Below, piece after piece: positions 45,225 through 53,701 of a stretch of DNA of 64,000 bases. Source of the DNA: Tenuifilum sp040752515. GTDB taxonomy: Bacteria > Bacteroidota > Bacteroidia > Bacteroidales > Tenuifilaceae. The stretch's first letter is position 1, and the number at the start of each line of letters is the position of its first letter. Made by a program: the position numbers and the translations under genes. The notes beneath the pieces were generated by a model. That model ran no database searches, was not told where the DNA came from, and was given only the letters and a program-made list of their open reading frames with translations. The stretch lies in contig JBFMGQ010000015.1 in the NCBI GenBank assembly GCA_040752515.1, forward strand, positions 1-64,000, given 5' to 3'.

Positions 45225-45239
45225 GCAATTTGTGCAACA

Positions 45240-45520
45240 TTTGCTTAAACCCAAGTACGATGAGTTAATAAATTCAACCGGGCTGATAGAAAAGGGCAGG
45301 TAGTAAGATTTTTAGAGGAATGAATCGGAATGAGTCGGAATGAGTCGGAATAGACAGAATATGATGAAGTTAGAGGGAGTTAGAGGAATAGCGGAAAGTG
45401 AACTGTTAAACCGACGTACCATGAATTGACAAATTCAAACTGGCTGAAAAAATGGGGATGCAGAAATATTTTAAGAGGAGATTAGCCAGTAGAAACAAAA
45501 TAGGTTTAATCAATTTAATC
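45240..45520. repeat. Non-coding spacer with inverted copy of the decamer repeats
   Basis: GAGTCGGAAT-type decamers (about 45317-45350) followed by AGTTAGAGGG repeats (about 45365-45388) are the reverse complement of the arrangement at 25640-25750. No gene is visible. Confidence 0.65.
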
Positions 45521-45528
45521 TAACTTTG
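45521..45528 (+). promoter_or_regulatory. -7 promoter box of nth
   Basis: TAACTTTG is an exact TAnnTTTG match; the predicted start near 45535 gives a leader of about 12 bases to the ATG at 45547. Confidence 0.55.
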
Positions 45529-45546
45529 GGGCTAAAGAGAAATAAG

Positions 45547-46218
45547 ATGAATTCAAAAAAGGAACTATACCGTTTTGTAATCGAATATTTTGAGAAAACC
45601 CGACCCATTGCCGAAACCGAATTACATTACTCTAATGCATACGAGTTGCTTGTAGCCGTAATACTTAGTGCGCAATGCACCGATAAGCGTGTAAACCTAA
45701 TAACTCCTCATTTTTTCAAACGTTTTCCCGACGCTAAAAGTTTGGCGAATGCCACTGTTGAAGATATTTACGATTTGATAAAATCTTGTTCATATCCCAA
45801 CAACAAAGCCAAAAATCTCCTGGGAATGGCTAAGACGTTAGTAATGGAATTTAATGGTGAAGTTCCTTCGGATATCAATCTTTTACAACGCCTTCCGGGT
45901 GTAGGCCGAAAAACGGCCAATGTTATTGCATCGGTAGTGTTCGATAAACCAGCCATGGCAGTTGATACGCATGTGTTCCGGGTTGCAAACAGAATAGGTT
46001 TGGTAAGCAATGCCAAAACGCCATTGGCGGTTGAGTTGCAGTTAATGGACAATTTTCCCCAGGAGTTAATCCCCAAGGCCCATCACTGGTTAATTCTACA
46101 CGGACGTTATGTTTGCACAGCTCGGAAACCAAAATGCTCCGAATGTGGCTTAACCACGGTTTGCAAGGAGTATAGGAAAAATAGTAAAAAGACAGAAAAA
46201 GAAAAAGGGACGCGGTAA
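45547..46218 (+). CDS. nth: Endonuclease III (DNA glycosylase/AP lyase)
   Basis: The 223-residue product from the ATG at 45547 is a full-length HhH-GPD DNA glycosylase. LPGVGRKTANVIAS holds the catalytic lysine and VDTHVFRVANRIGL the catalytic aspartate. The C-terminal CTARKPKCSECGLTTVC holds the 4Fe-4S cluster cysteines. The enzyme removes oxidised pyrimidines in base-excision repair. An upstream in-frame TTG at 45526 overlaps the promoter and is unlikely. Its end overlaps a terminator that serves the opposite gene. Confidence 0.96.
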   Translation: MNSKKELYRFVIEYFEKTRPIAETELHYSNAYELLVAVILSAQCTDKRVNLITPHFFKRFPDAKSLANATVEDIYDLIKSCSYPNNKAKNLLGMAKTLVMEFNGEVPSDINLLQRLPGVGRKTANVIASVVFDKPAMAVDTHVFRVANRIGLVSNAKTPLAVELQLMDNFPQELIPKAHHWLILHGRYVCTARKPKCSECGLTTVCKEYRKNSKKTEKEKGTR

Positions 46219-46226
46219 CGTCCCTT
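46205..46226 (-). terminator. Terminator of the small outer-membrane protein gene
   Basis: Stem AAGGGACG/CGTCCCTT with six-base loop; on the minus strand it is followed by TTTTCTTTTTC. It overlaps the last codons of nth on the other strand. Confidence 0.7.
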
Positions 46227-46247
46227 CATATATTTTCTGTTTCAACA

Positions 46248-46880
46248 TTAAAGTTTTACAATAGCACCGATTGTAATAAATCCAGTAGTTGCAATGGCAT
46301 CGAGGTTAGCACCAATGCCAAAGGTATTGGTAATGTTTGTTGTATTGTTGTTTTTAACCGAAACGCGGTTAAAGTTGAAGTTAAAACCACCAATTACTGC
46401 TTCAAGGTCAACTTTGTCGGTTAATTTATAGGAAATGCCTGGGAAGGCCGCTAATCCTATGGTTGTAGTTTTGGGGCCGGTTGTGGTGGTTGAGCCCTCC
46501 TTGTGCTTTTCAACACCATACGAAAAGCCCACGTTGCCCTGTGCAAAAACCGATAATTTATTGAAAGTGATGGCGTAGTAGCGGGCAAATGGTGTTAATC
46601 CGATTGTGGTGGTACGATCAATCACATCGGGGTTGCCGGGAGTTTTTTCATTTTGTAGGTTAAAGCCTAGCATGGCTCCAACAGCAAATTTCTCCGACAG
46701 AAAAATGCCTGCCTTGGGGGCTAATGAAAAGTTGGTTTGAGTAACCTTATCAACGGAAGTATTGCCGTTTTCAATTTTCCCACCGGTAGTGCTAAAACCA
46801 ATATTACCACCAACAAAAATTTGCGCATATAAACCTGCTGCAGCAAATAGCATGATTAAAGTAGTAACTATCCGTTTCAT
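46248..46880 (-). CDS. Small outer-membrane beta-barrel protein
   Basis: From the ATG at 46880 the product has 210 residues: a signal peptide (MKRIVTTLIMLFAAAGLYAQ) and about eight alternating strands, ending in VKL. This is the OmpW/porin-like beta-barrel family (outer membrane beta-barrel domain) frequent in Bacteroidetes. An ATG seven codons upstream (46901) is less suited to a signal peptide. Its role cannot be told. Confidence 0.8.
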   Translation of the reverse strand: MKRIVTTLIMLFAAAGLYAQIFVGGNIGFSTTGGKIENGNTSVDKVTQTNFSLAPKAGIFLSEKFAVGAMLGFNLQNEKTPGNPDVIDRTTTIGLTPFARYYAITFNKLSVFAQGNVGFSYGVEKHKEGSTTTTGPKTTTIGLAAFPGISYKLTDKVDLEAVIGGFNFNFNRVSVKNNNTTNITNTFGIGANLDAIATTGFITIGAIVKL

Positions 46881-46970
46881 GTTTTTAATTTTAAAATTCA
46901 TGCTAAATTATTTGTTTTTGAATTAACGGACTAGTTAAATATTGTTATTTTCTTTCCTATTCAAAATCTG

Positions 46971-48218
46971 TCATCTGAAGTTGAAAATAATTGGTAAGAT
47001 GAAAACCACAAATACCAACCAGATACTATAGTAAGGTAAAAATTTTGCAGTTACTTGCTCAATGGCATTTAAGTCTTGTCTTTTTTGTAAAACTTTTACT
47101 AAATTAAACCCTATGAGAATGAGATGTGTAAAAAAAAGAAGATTTGAACCCAGCACTGCTATCCGGTTTGGAGTTATACCGTACTCTGTGATTCTAAAAA
47201 GTATAGCCGATAGGGCTATTATATTTATTACTAACGCAATAGCAGAGAGGGAAAAGAAAATTAGTGAATAATACTTACTGGTAGATTTTTCAGGACGCTC
47301 CGAAAGTGAAAAAATGATTAATGCCATAACCCCCAGAAGCATTGCGTTAAAAACAATTAGAAAATTTCTATCAATAAAGGGATTACTCCCTTTTACCAAT
47401 ATGGTGATAAGGTAAATTACGAGCGTGATTAGTATCAAAGGGCTGAATATGTTGGCAATAATTGGTGAAATTCTATTTGATAGGTATTCGAATTTTTGAA
47501 TAAGGAATGAACATATTATTGGAACAGAAACAACCCCAGGAATTACAATTAGTTCGATATATAATTTTTCTATATTTATGCCAACGGCACTGAATAGTCC
47601 AATAGTAAAAGCTGTTAGAATTATTCCTGCTATGGCAAATATGCCATACAAAACAGCCAAGTCGCCATTATACTTTATAAATTCAATTTGTTTTTCGTAA
47701 TTGCTTAATTTGAATTCGATAAAAACAATACCATACACAAACCATGCAAGTATTGGTAAATGTAAATATACCAGAATGCTGGAATTTCCAGTATTGACCA
47801 AAATAATATTTACATATATTGCAAAAACAATAAATAGAATAATGGTGAATAAAACACTTTTCAAATTATGTTTTTTGTTGATTAATGTGTATAGGGTAAC
47901 GCCAAAAATGGCCGTTAATGCTAAGTTCCTTTCATAAAACATATTTTCATTGGGGTTAAATCCAAACACTTTTGGAATCAGCATTATAATGCTAACTATC
48001 AAACAGGAAATTACAACTTGGGCAATTTCGTTTATGCTAATATCAAATAGTGATTTTTTTTCGGCCTTTAGCCTGAAATACCAGTATTTTGCTACTGTAT
48101 TATCTGAGATTTCGGGATAAATTTCGAAAAATGATTTTTCAAAATCCTTCTTGTTTTTCCTGAAAAGTTGCTCTAATATTTCAGGATTATCGAGATTTTT
48201 TTTAAGCAGGTTATTCAT
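46971..48218 (-). CDS. Polytopic membrane protein, DUF4153-like
   Basis: From the ATG at 48218 the product has 415 residues. A hydrophilic N-terminal part of about 65 residues is followed by about eleven hydrophobic segments up to the C-terminus. The pattern and the SLSERPEKSTSKYYSL loop recall DUF4153 proteins of Bacteroidetes, but I am not certain. No transporter signature or catalytic motif was seen. The frame is open to 48278 only through a TTG. A near-match -7 box (TACCTTTA, minus, 48242-48249) lies upstream. Base composition is more AT-rich than the neighbours. Confidence 0.65.
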   Translation of the reverse strand: MNNLLKKNLDNPEILEQLFRKNKKDFEKSFFEIYPEISDNTVAKYWYFRLKAEKKSLFDISINEIAQVVISCLIVSIIMLIPKVFGFNPNENMFYERNLALTAIFGVTLYTLINKKHNLKSVLFTIILFIVFAIYVNIILVNTGNSSILVYLHLPILAWFVYGIVFIEFKLSNYEKQIEFIKYNGDLAVLYGIFAIAGIILTAFTIGLFSAVGINIEKLYIELIVIPGVVSVPIICSFLIQKFEYLSNRISPIIANIFSPLILITLVIYLITILVKGSNPFIDRNFLIVFNAMLLGVMALIIFSLSERPEKSTSKYYSLIFFSLSAIALVINIIALSAILFRITEYGITPNRIAVLGSNLLFFTHLILIGFNLVKVLQKRQDLNAIEQVTAKFLPYYSIWLVFVVFILPIIFNFR

Positions 48219-48308
48219 ACAACGAAATTTAATAATAAACGTAAAGGTAGTTATTTTATTACCTGTAAGGTAATTCAAATCAGCCTTAACATTTAATTTA
48301 TATTGAGG

Positions 48309-48529
48309 TTAGTTCCGCTGCGCTTCATGATCCCTCCGGGTTTATGGGTTAGTGTAGCCTTTCCCAATAAAGAAAGCCAGTCGGTTTCGGCTGGCTTTTT
48401 TCAAGTGACCCCGGAGGGATTAGTTCCGCTGCGCTTCATGATCCCTCCGGGTTTATGGGTTAGTGTAGCCTTTTCCAATAAAGAAAGCCAGTCGGTTTTG
48501 GCTGGCTTTTTCAAGTGACCCCGGAGGGA
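48309..48529. repeat. Tandem duplication of the tRNA-Arg 3' end plus terminator
   Basis: Two head-to-tail units of 111 and 110 bases (48309-48419 and 48420-48529) differ at only a few positions. Each contains a GCCAGTC/GGCTGGC terminator hairpin and ends with the last 14 or so bases of tRNA-Arg in the tRNA's orientation. Each also contains ATCCCTCCGG, the inverse of the CCGGAGGGAT at its end. Unit 2 joins the intact tRNA gene. Confidence 0.9.
48484..48511 (-). terminator. Terminator of tRNA-Arg
   Basis: Stem AAAGCCAG/CTGGCTTT (48484-48491 with 48502-48509), extended by two more pairs; U-rich on both strands. The copy at 48373-48400 in the other repeat unit is nearly the same. Confidence 0.75.
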
Positions 48530-48589
48530 TTCAAACCCCCGACTTTCAGAACCGGAATCTGACGTTCTATTCAGCTGAACTACGGGGCC
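48516..48589 (-). tRNA. tRNA-Arg (anticodon CCG)
   Basis: The minus strand folds as a 74-base cloverleaf: acceptor GGCCCCG/CGGGGTC with one G-U pair, D-stem GTTC/GAAC, anticodon stem TCAGA/TCTGA with loop TTCCGGT (anticodon CCG), five-base variable loop, and T-arm GGGGG-TTTGAAT-CCCTC. No CCA is encoded. It reads CGG codons. Confidence 0.93.
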
Positions 48590-48644
48590 ATTTATTTCTG
48601 CAAAGATATAACTGTTTGGCTATTTTTACAACTACTATTTATGT

Positions 48645-48652
48645 TACCTTTG
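48645..48652 (+). promoter_or_regulatory. -7 promoter box of the esterase gene
   Basis: TACCTTTG is an exact TAnnTTTG match. The predicted start near 48659 rules out translation from the in-frame ATG at 48641 and favours the ATG at 48659 (leaderless) or at 48677. Confidence 0.5.
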
Positions 48653-48676
48653 TTTTTAATGAAAACTCTCTTACAG

Positions 48677-49822
48677 ATGAAGGTAAAGTTTCTTTTGCTA
48701 ATGGGCTTGGTTCAACTGGTGAGCCTGTTAAATGCACAGGTTGTGTTTATTGTCGATTCATTTCCTGCCAAAACCCGAACGGATGACACAATTTTTATGG
48801 CATCAGAGCTTAATAGCTGGAACCCACGCGATGCCAGGATGGCATTTACACGTCAGGGAAAACAATTTGTTCTAGAATTACCTCAAGTAAAGGATACCTT
48901 TGAGTATAAACTTTCGCGGGGCAGTTGGCAAAAGGTAGAGGTTGGTTTCGATGGAAAAGATGTGAGGAATAGGGTTTTCTATCCGGGCATCGATACAGTT
49001 AGAATAAGAGTGAAGGACTGGCGCGACATGTCTGAAACCTCACAGCGAAAATCAACAGCATCGCCTAACGTGAGGTTCTTGCCTTCAACATTAGAAATAA
49101 AAAAACTTAACCGCCGAAGGGCTATTCGCCTTTACTTGCCACCAAACTATAACCAGAGGTTGCAATTCCCGGTAATATACATGCACGATGGACAAAACGT
49201 TTTCGATGAGGCTACCTCTTTTGCTGGGGAGTGGCGCGTTGACGAGATCATGGATAGCTTGTATTCCAGCCAAGGCTTTGCAGCCATTGTTGTAGCCATC
49301 TACAACGACAGTAAGGAGCGCTTGAACGAGTATTCCCCTTGGCGGAACGATTCACTTGGTTTAGGCGGCAATGGCGATGAGTATGCTTACTTTGTTGCCA
49401 AGGAACTCAAACCTTTTATCGATAAGAATTACAGGACTAATCCCGATCCCAAATACAACGCCATTATTGGTAGTTCAATGGGCGGTTTAGTATCACTCTA
49501 TACTGGGCTTAAGTATCCTGAAGCGTTTGGAAGGATTGGTGTTTTTTCGCCATCGCTTTGGTTCACCCCTGAAGTTTTTGACTATGTTTCAAAGCATAAG
49601 CGCAAAGGAGAACAGAAGGTTTACTTACTAGCCGGTGAGAGGGAAAGTGAAACTATGGTTAACGATATTAAGACCTTGGAGTATCAACTTTTCAAAGCTG
49701 GATATTCCGATGAGGATTACCTCAAACTAAAAATTTCTCCCGATGGCCGCCATGCAGAATGGTTCTGGAGTAGAGAATTTCCAGAGGCTATTGAGTACTT
49801 GTTCGATATAAAAAGAAAATAG
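48677..49822 (+). CDS. Secreted esterase (esterase D family) with N-terminal carbohydrate-binding-like domain
   Basis: The product (381 residues from the ATG at 48677) has a signal peptide (MKVKFLLLMGLVQLVSLLNA), an immunoglobulin-like region of the CBM20/CBM48 type (ASELNSWNPRDARMAF, EYKLSRGSWQKVEV; about 10-110) and an alpha/beta-hydrolase of the putative-esterase family (PF00756 type). The nucleophile serine is in IIGSSMGGLVSLY, and the histidine in SPDGRHAEWFW. Relatives include enterochelin, feruloyl and acetyl esterases. The binding domain suggests a sugar-linked substrate, but that is inference. ATGs at 48659 and 48641 are in frame; the promoter position and signal peptide favour 48677. 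Confidence 0.85.
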   Translation: MKVKFLLLMGLVQLVSLLNAQVVFIVDSFPAKTRTDDTIFMASELNSWNPRDARMAFTRQGKQFVLELPQVKDTFEYKLSRGSWQKVEVGFDGKDVRNRVFYPGIDTVRIRVKDWRDMSETSQRKSTASPNVRFLPSTLEIKKLNRRRAIRLYLPPNYNQRLQFPVIYMHDGQNVFDEATSFAGEWRVDEIMDSLYSSQGFAAIVVAIYNDSKERLNEYSPWRNDSLGLGGNGDEYAYFVAKELKPFIDKNYRTNPDPKYNAIIGSSMGGLVSLYTGLKYPEAFGRIGVFSPSLWFTPEVFDYVSKHKRKGEQKVYLLAGERESETMVNDIKTLEYQLFKAGYSDEDYLKLKISPDGRHAEWFWSREFPEAIEYLFDIKRK

Positions 49823-50088
49823 TTGAAGTAACCCTGTTCAAGTTTTTTCATCGAGCATGAATATCGCGCAAAAGCATGGTGATGGATTACTTAGATGGAA
49901 AATAATATATTGGAATTTAGCGTATTGAATTAGTGTGCTAGTGCTTTCAAAAATCGATGTCAAAGTTTTTGGTAGAATCGCGGGGTTAATGCAACTACTA
50001 AAATTTCAGTAATTTTTTGACAATGAAAATAATTTATTAAATTGCTATTGATTAATTAACCTTTAACTAAATTTAAACCTAACTTGTT

Positions 50089-50562
50089 ATGGAAAACTTA
50101 AAGTATGCCGGTTTTTGGTGGCGCTTTTTAGCCTACCTCATTGATGCTATTATAATTGGAGCATTTCAATGGATTGTTGTTGTGCCATTTCTTGCATTAA
50201 TTGGATTTTCAGCAGTTTCTGCGGCTTCAAATGGTTTTAATGAAACTGAGGCAATAGGTATGGCTGGTGCATTTATTGGTACAGCAATGGTAACCTATCT
50301 GCTGTTAATTGTAATTACTTGGCTGTACTTTGCCTTAATGGAGTCATCAAAGCATCAGGGAACGGTTGGCAAAATTGCTTTGGGCATTATTGTTACCGAC
50401 TTGGAAGGGAATCGTATATCCTTTGCCCGTGCTACAGGACGATATTTTGGCAAAATCCTTTCAAGCTTGATTTTTATGATTGGATACATCTTGGCCGGTT
50501 TTACCCAAAAGAAACAAGCATTACACGATATGCTTGCTGGAACTTTAGTGTGGAAAAAGTAG
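50089..50562 (+). CDS. RDD-family membrane protein
   Basis: The 157-residue product begins with the RDD pattern (YAGFWWRFLAYLIDAIIIGA, then two further membrane segments at about 60-90 and 125-145) and includes GTVGKIALGIIVTDLEGNRI, a hallmark of the family. RDD proteins are small inner-membrane proteins; some act in sodium or pH homeostasis, most are uncharacterised. A 266-base spacer before it (49823-50088) shows no gene or structure. A bidirectional terminator follows. Confidence 0.88.
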   Translation: MENLKYAGFWWRFLAYLIDAIIIGAFQWIVVVPFLALIGFSAVSAASNGFNETEAIGMAGAFIGTAMVTYLLLIVITWLYFALMESSKHQGTVGKIALGIIVTDLEGNRISFARATGRYFGKILSSLIFMIGYILAGFTQKKQALHDMLAGTLVWKK

Positions 50563-50578
50563 TTTGGGCTTAGGACAA

Positions 50579-50616
50579 AACAAATAAGGGTGACGGCCAT
50601 GCCACCCTTATTTGTT
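50579..50616. terminator. Bidirectional terminator between the RDD gene and aroA-like gene
   Basis: Perfect 12-bp stem CAAATAAGGGTG/CACCCTTATTTG (50581-50592 with 50603-50614), ten-base loop, between convergent genes. Confidence 0.8.
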
Positions 50617-50633
50617 TATAGAAGATACTCTCA

Positions 50634-51875
50634 TTACTGCAAGATTGCTACCTCAAATCCTAGTTTTTTTATTTCATCCCAAAATGTGGGGTACGACTTA
50701 CTGGTTATCCGCGCATTATCCATAATTACCTTTTTCCCTAAAATAGCGTAAGGGGCAAGTGACATTGCCACGCGATGGTCATTTTGGGAGTCGCACTCAA
50801 TGGTTTTCAGGCTTTTTAATTTCGATTTGCCATCAAAAATTAAAACTTCCACCTCATTTTCCATTCGAACATCAATGGTTGCGCCAAGTTTTTGAAATTC
50901 GGTTTTGATAACCTCCAGTCTATCGGGGTCTTTGGAGTGAAAGTATTCAATTCCACTTATGCTGAAAGGTATGCCTAAGGCTAAACAGGTAAACATTACG
51001 GCTGGAGCCAAATCGGGATGTTGCTTAAAATTGTGCATAAACTGTTTTGTAGTTCTCCCTTTGCGCTTTAAAATAATTTCATCCTCGGCTACCAGTGTGC
51101 TTACGCCAAGTTTTGTGAATAAGTCTTTCACGGCAGTGTTGCACTGGAAACTTTCTGGCTTTAACCCTTTAATGGTCACTTCGCCTTTGTCGGCAAGTGC
51201 TACAGCCTCGTACCAGTATGATGCAAGTGACCAATCGGCTTCAATGGAGAGTTCACTTCCGTCGAAAATCTGATGCTCAATAAGCACCTCATTCTCATGC
51301 CAGTCGATGTTAACACCCATGAACTGAAGTGCACGCAGTGTCATGGTAGGATAACCTTCGGAAATGATCAGGTTTTTAAGTTCAACAATTTCTTCGGTAT
51401 TTAGGATTGGATCGATGAGTAGGCGGGCTTCAATCATTTTACTATTAATTGATCCCTCAACTCTTAAAATTTTCCCTTTTAGGTTTTTCCCTATCAGTCT
51501 GAATGGCGGATTGCCAATTCGTTCTTCAAATTGAACGTTTAAGCCGTATTTTTGGAGGAGCGTAACTATCTTTTCGGTGGTGCTAACCTTTAAAATGTTC
51601 GAAGATGATAGTATCCACTCGCCGCCAAAGTATTTGATAAACGCCCTTATATGCCTTAAGGCTCTGGCTGTTCGCCCGCTTTTGCTCTTAAGCCCTTTCT
51701 TGAATATACTTTGGTCGATAATCTTTTCATCGCCTTTAACTTCACCCTGATGGGGCAAGTTGGCATCTTTATATGCCCTAATAACTAAAAACTTATGTGA
51801 CATTGGGCGGGTGGGGGGAATGGTAACCTCACCATTAATCTTTGTTTCCGATTTGGTGATTTGATACTTTATCAT
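50634..51875 (-). CDS. Divergent EPSP-synthase (AroA) homologue with altered active site
   Basis: The 413-residue product aligns along its length with 3-phosphoshikimate 1-carboxyvinyltransferase. The C-terminal half is well conserved: DWSLASYWY (214-222), HPDLAPAV, KDPDR (315-319), NDHRVAM (365-371) and TSKSYPTFWDEI. In the N-lobe the usual SKSxSNR reads TRPMSHK (22-28), the GTAxR loop reads GRTARALR, and the phosphate-binding SSQ reads NSK (144-146). These residues normally bind shikimate-3-phosphate and PEP. It may be a changed enzyme, a paralogue with another substrate, or a lineage-specific AroA. It follows cdaA by 51 bases on the same strand. Confidence 0.8.
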   Translation of the reverse strand: MIKYQITKSETKINGEVTIPPTRPMSHKFLVIRAYKDANLPHQGEVKGDEKIIDQSIFKKGLKSKSGRTARALRHIRAFIKYFGGEWILSSSNILKVSTTEKIVTLLQKYGLNVQFEERIGNPPFRLIGKNLKGKILRVEGSINSKMIEARLLIDPILNTEEIVELKNLIISEGYPTMTLRALQFMGVNIDWHENEVLIEHQIFDGSELSIEADWSLASYWYEAVALADKGEVTIKGLKPESFQCNTAVKDLFTKLGVSTLVAEDEIILKRKGRTTKQFMHNFKQHPDLAPAVMFTCLALGIPFSISGIEYFHSKDPDRLEVIKTEFQKLGATIDVRMENEVEVLIFDGKSKLKSLKTIECDSQNDHRVAMSLAPYAILGKKVIMDNARITSKSYPTFWDEIKKLGFEVAILQ

Positions 51876-51926
51876 TTCATTTTAGTTTATAGGAATTAAA
51901 CAAAAGTAAGTAACTTTAAAACTATA

Positions 51927-52727
51927 TCACTTGATTTGCAACTTTTGTTCAAGTTTTTGTTTGAGCTCGATAGGGCTGATGCCGTAATCGATATTCCCAT
52001 TGTCGGCCAAACTGATCTTGCCTGTTTCTTCCGATACAACAATAACTAAAGCATCGGTAACCTCTGTCAAACCTAAAGCCGATTTGTGCCTCATGCCAAA
52101 GTGTGGGGGTAAGTTAAGGTTTTCGGATATGGGCAATACACAGCGCGCTGCATGAATTTTATTTCCTTTAATTATCACTGCACCATCGTGTAACGGGCTA
52201 TTCTTGAAAAAAATGTTTTCCAACAGTCTGCTGGACAGCTCAGCATTAATTACATCGCCCGTATCGGAATAAACATCTAGTTCAGAGTTCCGGGTTATAA
52301 CAATTAAGGCGCCGGTTTTGGTATCGGAGAGGTTCTTGCAGGCTTTTATTATGACATCAATATTAGTATTGCTCATATCGTTTTGGTCCGTGCCCAGTAG
52401 GAGTGAGCCAAGTGCGCTTTTCCCTTTGGATGTGTAACGCGAACCCAGCAGTAATAAAAACTTTCTGATTTCCTGCTGGAAAACTATAATTAGTGCAATT
52501 ACGCCAACCCCAATAACCTGTCCAAGCAGATTGCCAAGCAGCTCCATATTCAGGGCTCTCACAACCAACCATATAAAGTAAAGTAGCACAATCCCCGAAA
52601 AAATATTCATAGCAGCGGTACCCCTAATTAAAAGATAAATTTGATATAGGATAAAAGCTACTATAACTATATCGACAACGTCGAGTATTCTTACATGAAT
52701 AAATAGTGTTACGGGTAATAATTCCAT
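51927..52727 (-). CDS. cdaA: Diadenylate cyclase CdaA
   Basis: The 266-residue product has three N-terminal membrane helices (about 14-34, 40-58, 66-84) and a DAC domain. The catalytic DGA motif is at 181-183 (SPLHDGAVIIKG) and the second motif reads RHK (213-215) where most family members have RHR. The enzyme joins two ATP molecules into c-di-AMP, a second messenger for potassium and osmotic homeostasis. It is encoded three bases after folP, as in many Bacteroidetes, and before the AroA-like gene. Confidence 0.93.
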   Translation of the reverse strand: MELLPVTLFIHVRILDVVDIVIVAFILYQIYLLIRGTAAMNIFSGIVLLYFIWLVVRALNMELLGNLLGQVIGVGVIALIIVFQQEIRKFLLLLGSRYTSKGKSALGSLLLGTDQNDMSNTNIDVIIKACKNLSDTKTGALIVITRNSELDVYSDTGDVINAELSSRLLENIFFKNSPLHDGAVIIKGNKIHAARCVLPISENLNLPPHFGMRHKSALGLTEVTDALVIVVSEETGKISLADNGNIDYGISPIELKQKLEQKLQIK

Positions 52728-52730
52728 GGA

Positions 52731-53612
52731 TTATATGAATTGAAATTCGGGTTGGGCATTTATGAGTTCTACTAACTTTATGGTTTCCACCGCTTCTTTT
52801 ACATCGTGAACCCTTAAAATGCTGGCGCCTTTAATTACAGCATACGTGTTAAGGACGGTAGTACCATTTAATGCATGTTCTGGTTTTGTGCTTAAGGGTT
52901 TGTATATCATTGACTTTCTTGATACACCTGCCAGTATTGGAAGCTCAAGTAGCTTAAAAGTCTCTAGATTTTTTAGTATGGTGTAGTTGTGCTCTAATGT
53001 TTTGCCAAAGCCAAATCCGGGATCAATAATAATATCCTTAACATTTAGCTGCTTTAGCTTTTCGATTTTATCGTTAAAGAATAGCACAAGTTCCCTAATT
53101 ACATTTTCGTATGTGGGGTTATGCTGCATGTTTTCAGGAGTTCCTTGCATGTGCATGAGTATGTATGGGACATTTAATTCGGCTATGGTTTCAAACATTT
53201 TACTATCCATTTGTCCGGCCGATATGTCGTTAATAATATCCACACGGTATTCCTTAACAGCCCATTTTGCTACCGTTGCCCTGAATGTATCAACTGAAAC
53301 AATGGTTTCGGGGTATCGCTTGCGAATGGCAGCCAAGGCTTTATCGAGGCGTTTAAGTTCTTCCTGCTCACTCACAGGTTTTGCCCCCGGGCGAGTAGAG
53401 CAAGCACCTACATCGATTATTTGCCCACCTTCGTCAATGATTTGCTTCGCCCTACGGGCTATGCTGTTCGAAAATCGAAATCGGCTACCACTGAAAAAAG
53501 AGTCGTTGGTTACATTTATTATACCCATAACCATTGGCTTTTCAATGGTTATAAGTTTTCCGTTGCACTGCAACGTTTTTCTTGGCGCGAAAACTGAACG
53601 TATTTGTTCCAT
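52731..53612 (-). CDS. folP: Dihydropteroate synthase
   Basis: The 293-residue product is a full-length DHPS, which joins p-aminobenzoate to the pterin in folate synthesis and is the sulfonamide target. Typical segments are MGIINVTNDSFFSGSRF, VGACSTRPGAKPVSEQEE and IIDPGFGFGKTLEHNY; the LAGVSRKSMI loop near 230 is also standard. It is the first gene of the minus-strand run with cdaA and the AroA-like gene and is divergent from tmk. PabB in this window supplies the other half of the same pathway. Confidence 0.96.
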   Translation of the reverse strand: MEQIRSVFAPRKTLQCNGKLITIEKPMVMGIINVTNDSFFSGSRFRFSNSIARRAKQIIDEGGQIIDVGACSTRPGAKPVSEQEELKRLDKALAAIRKRYPETIVSVDTFRATVAKWAVKEYRVDIINDISAGQMDSKMFETIAELNVPYILMHMQGTPENMQHNPTYENVIRELVLFFNDKIEKLKQLNVKDIIIDPGFGFGKTLEHNYTILKNLETFKLLELPILAGVSRKSMIYKPLSTKPEHALNGTTVLNTYAVIKGASILRVHDVKEAVETIKLVELINAQPEFQFI

Positions 53613-53701
53613 TTTTTTCTATCTTGCAAAATGTTTCAAAGGCTAAAATTACGAAACATTGCGTTAAGTTTATTGATGTTGATTTTTAAATTTTTTAATG
53701 C

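Noticed and set aside
48401..48419. Second tRNA gene in the first repeat unit
   Set aside because: Only about the last 14 bases of the tRNA are present there; no other part of a cloverleaf can be formed.
48303..48518. Open frame of 71 codons made of two near-identical halves
   Set aside because: It is produced by the tandem duplication that contains terminators and tRNA sequence, not by a protein gene.
53613..53660. -7 box for folP (TAGCCTTTG on the minus strand)
   Set aside because: It has three bases in place of two between TA and TTTG, so it is not a proper match.
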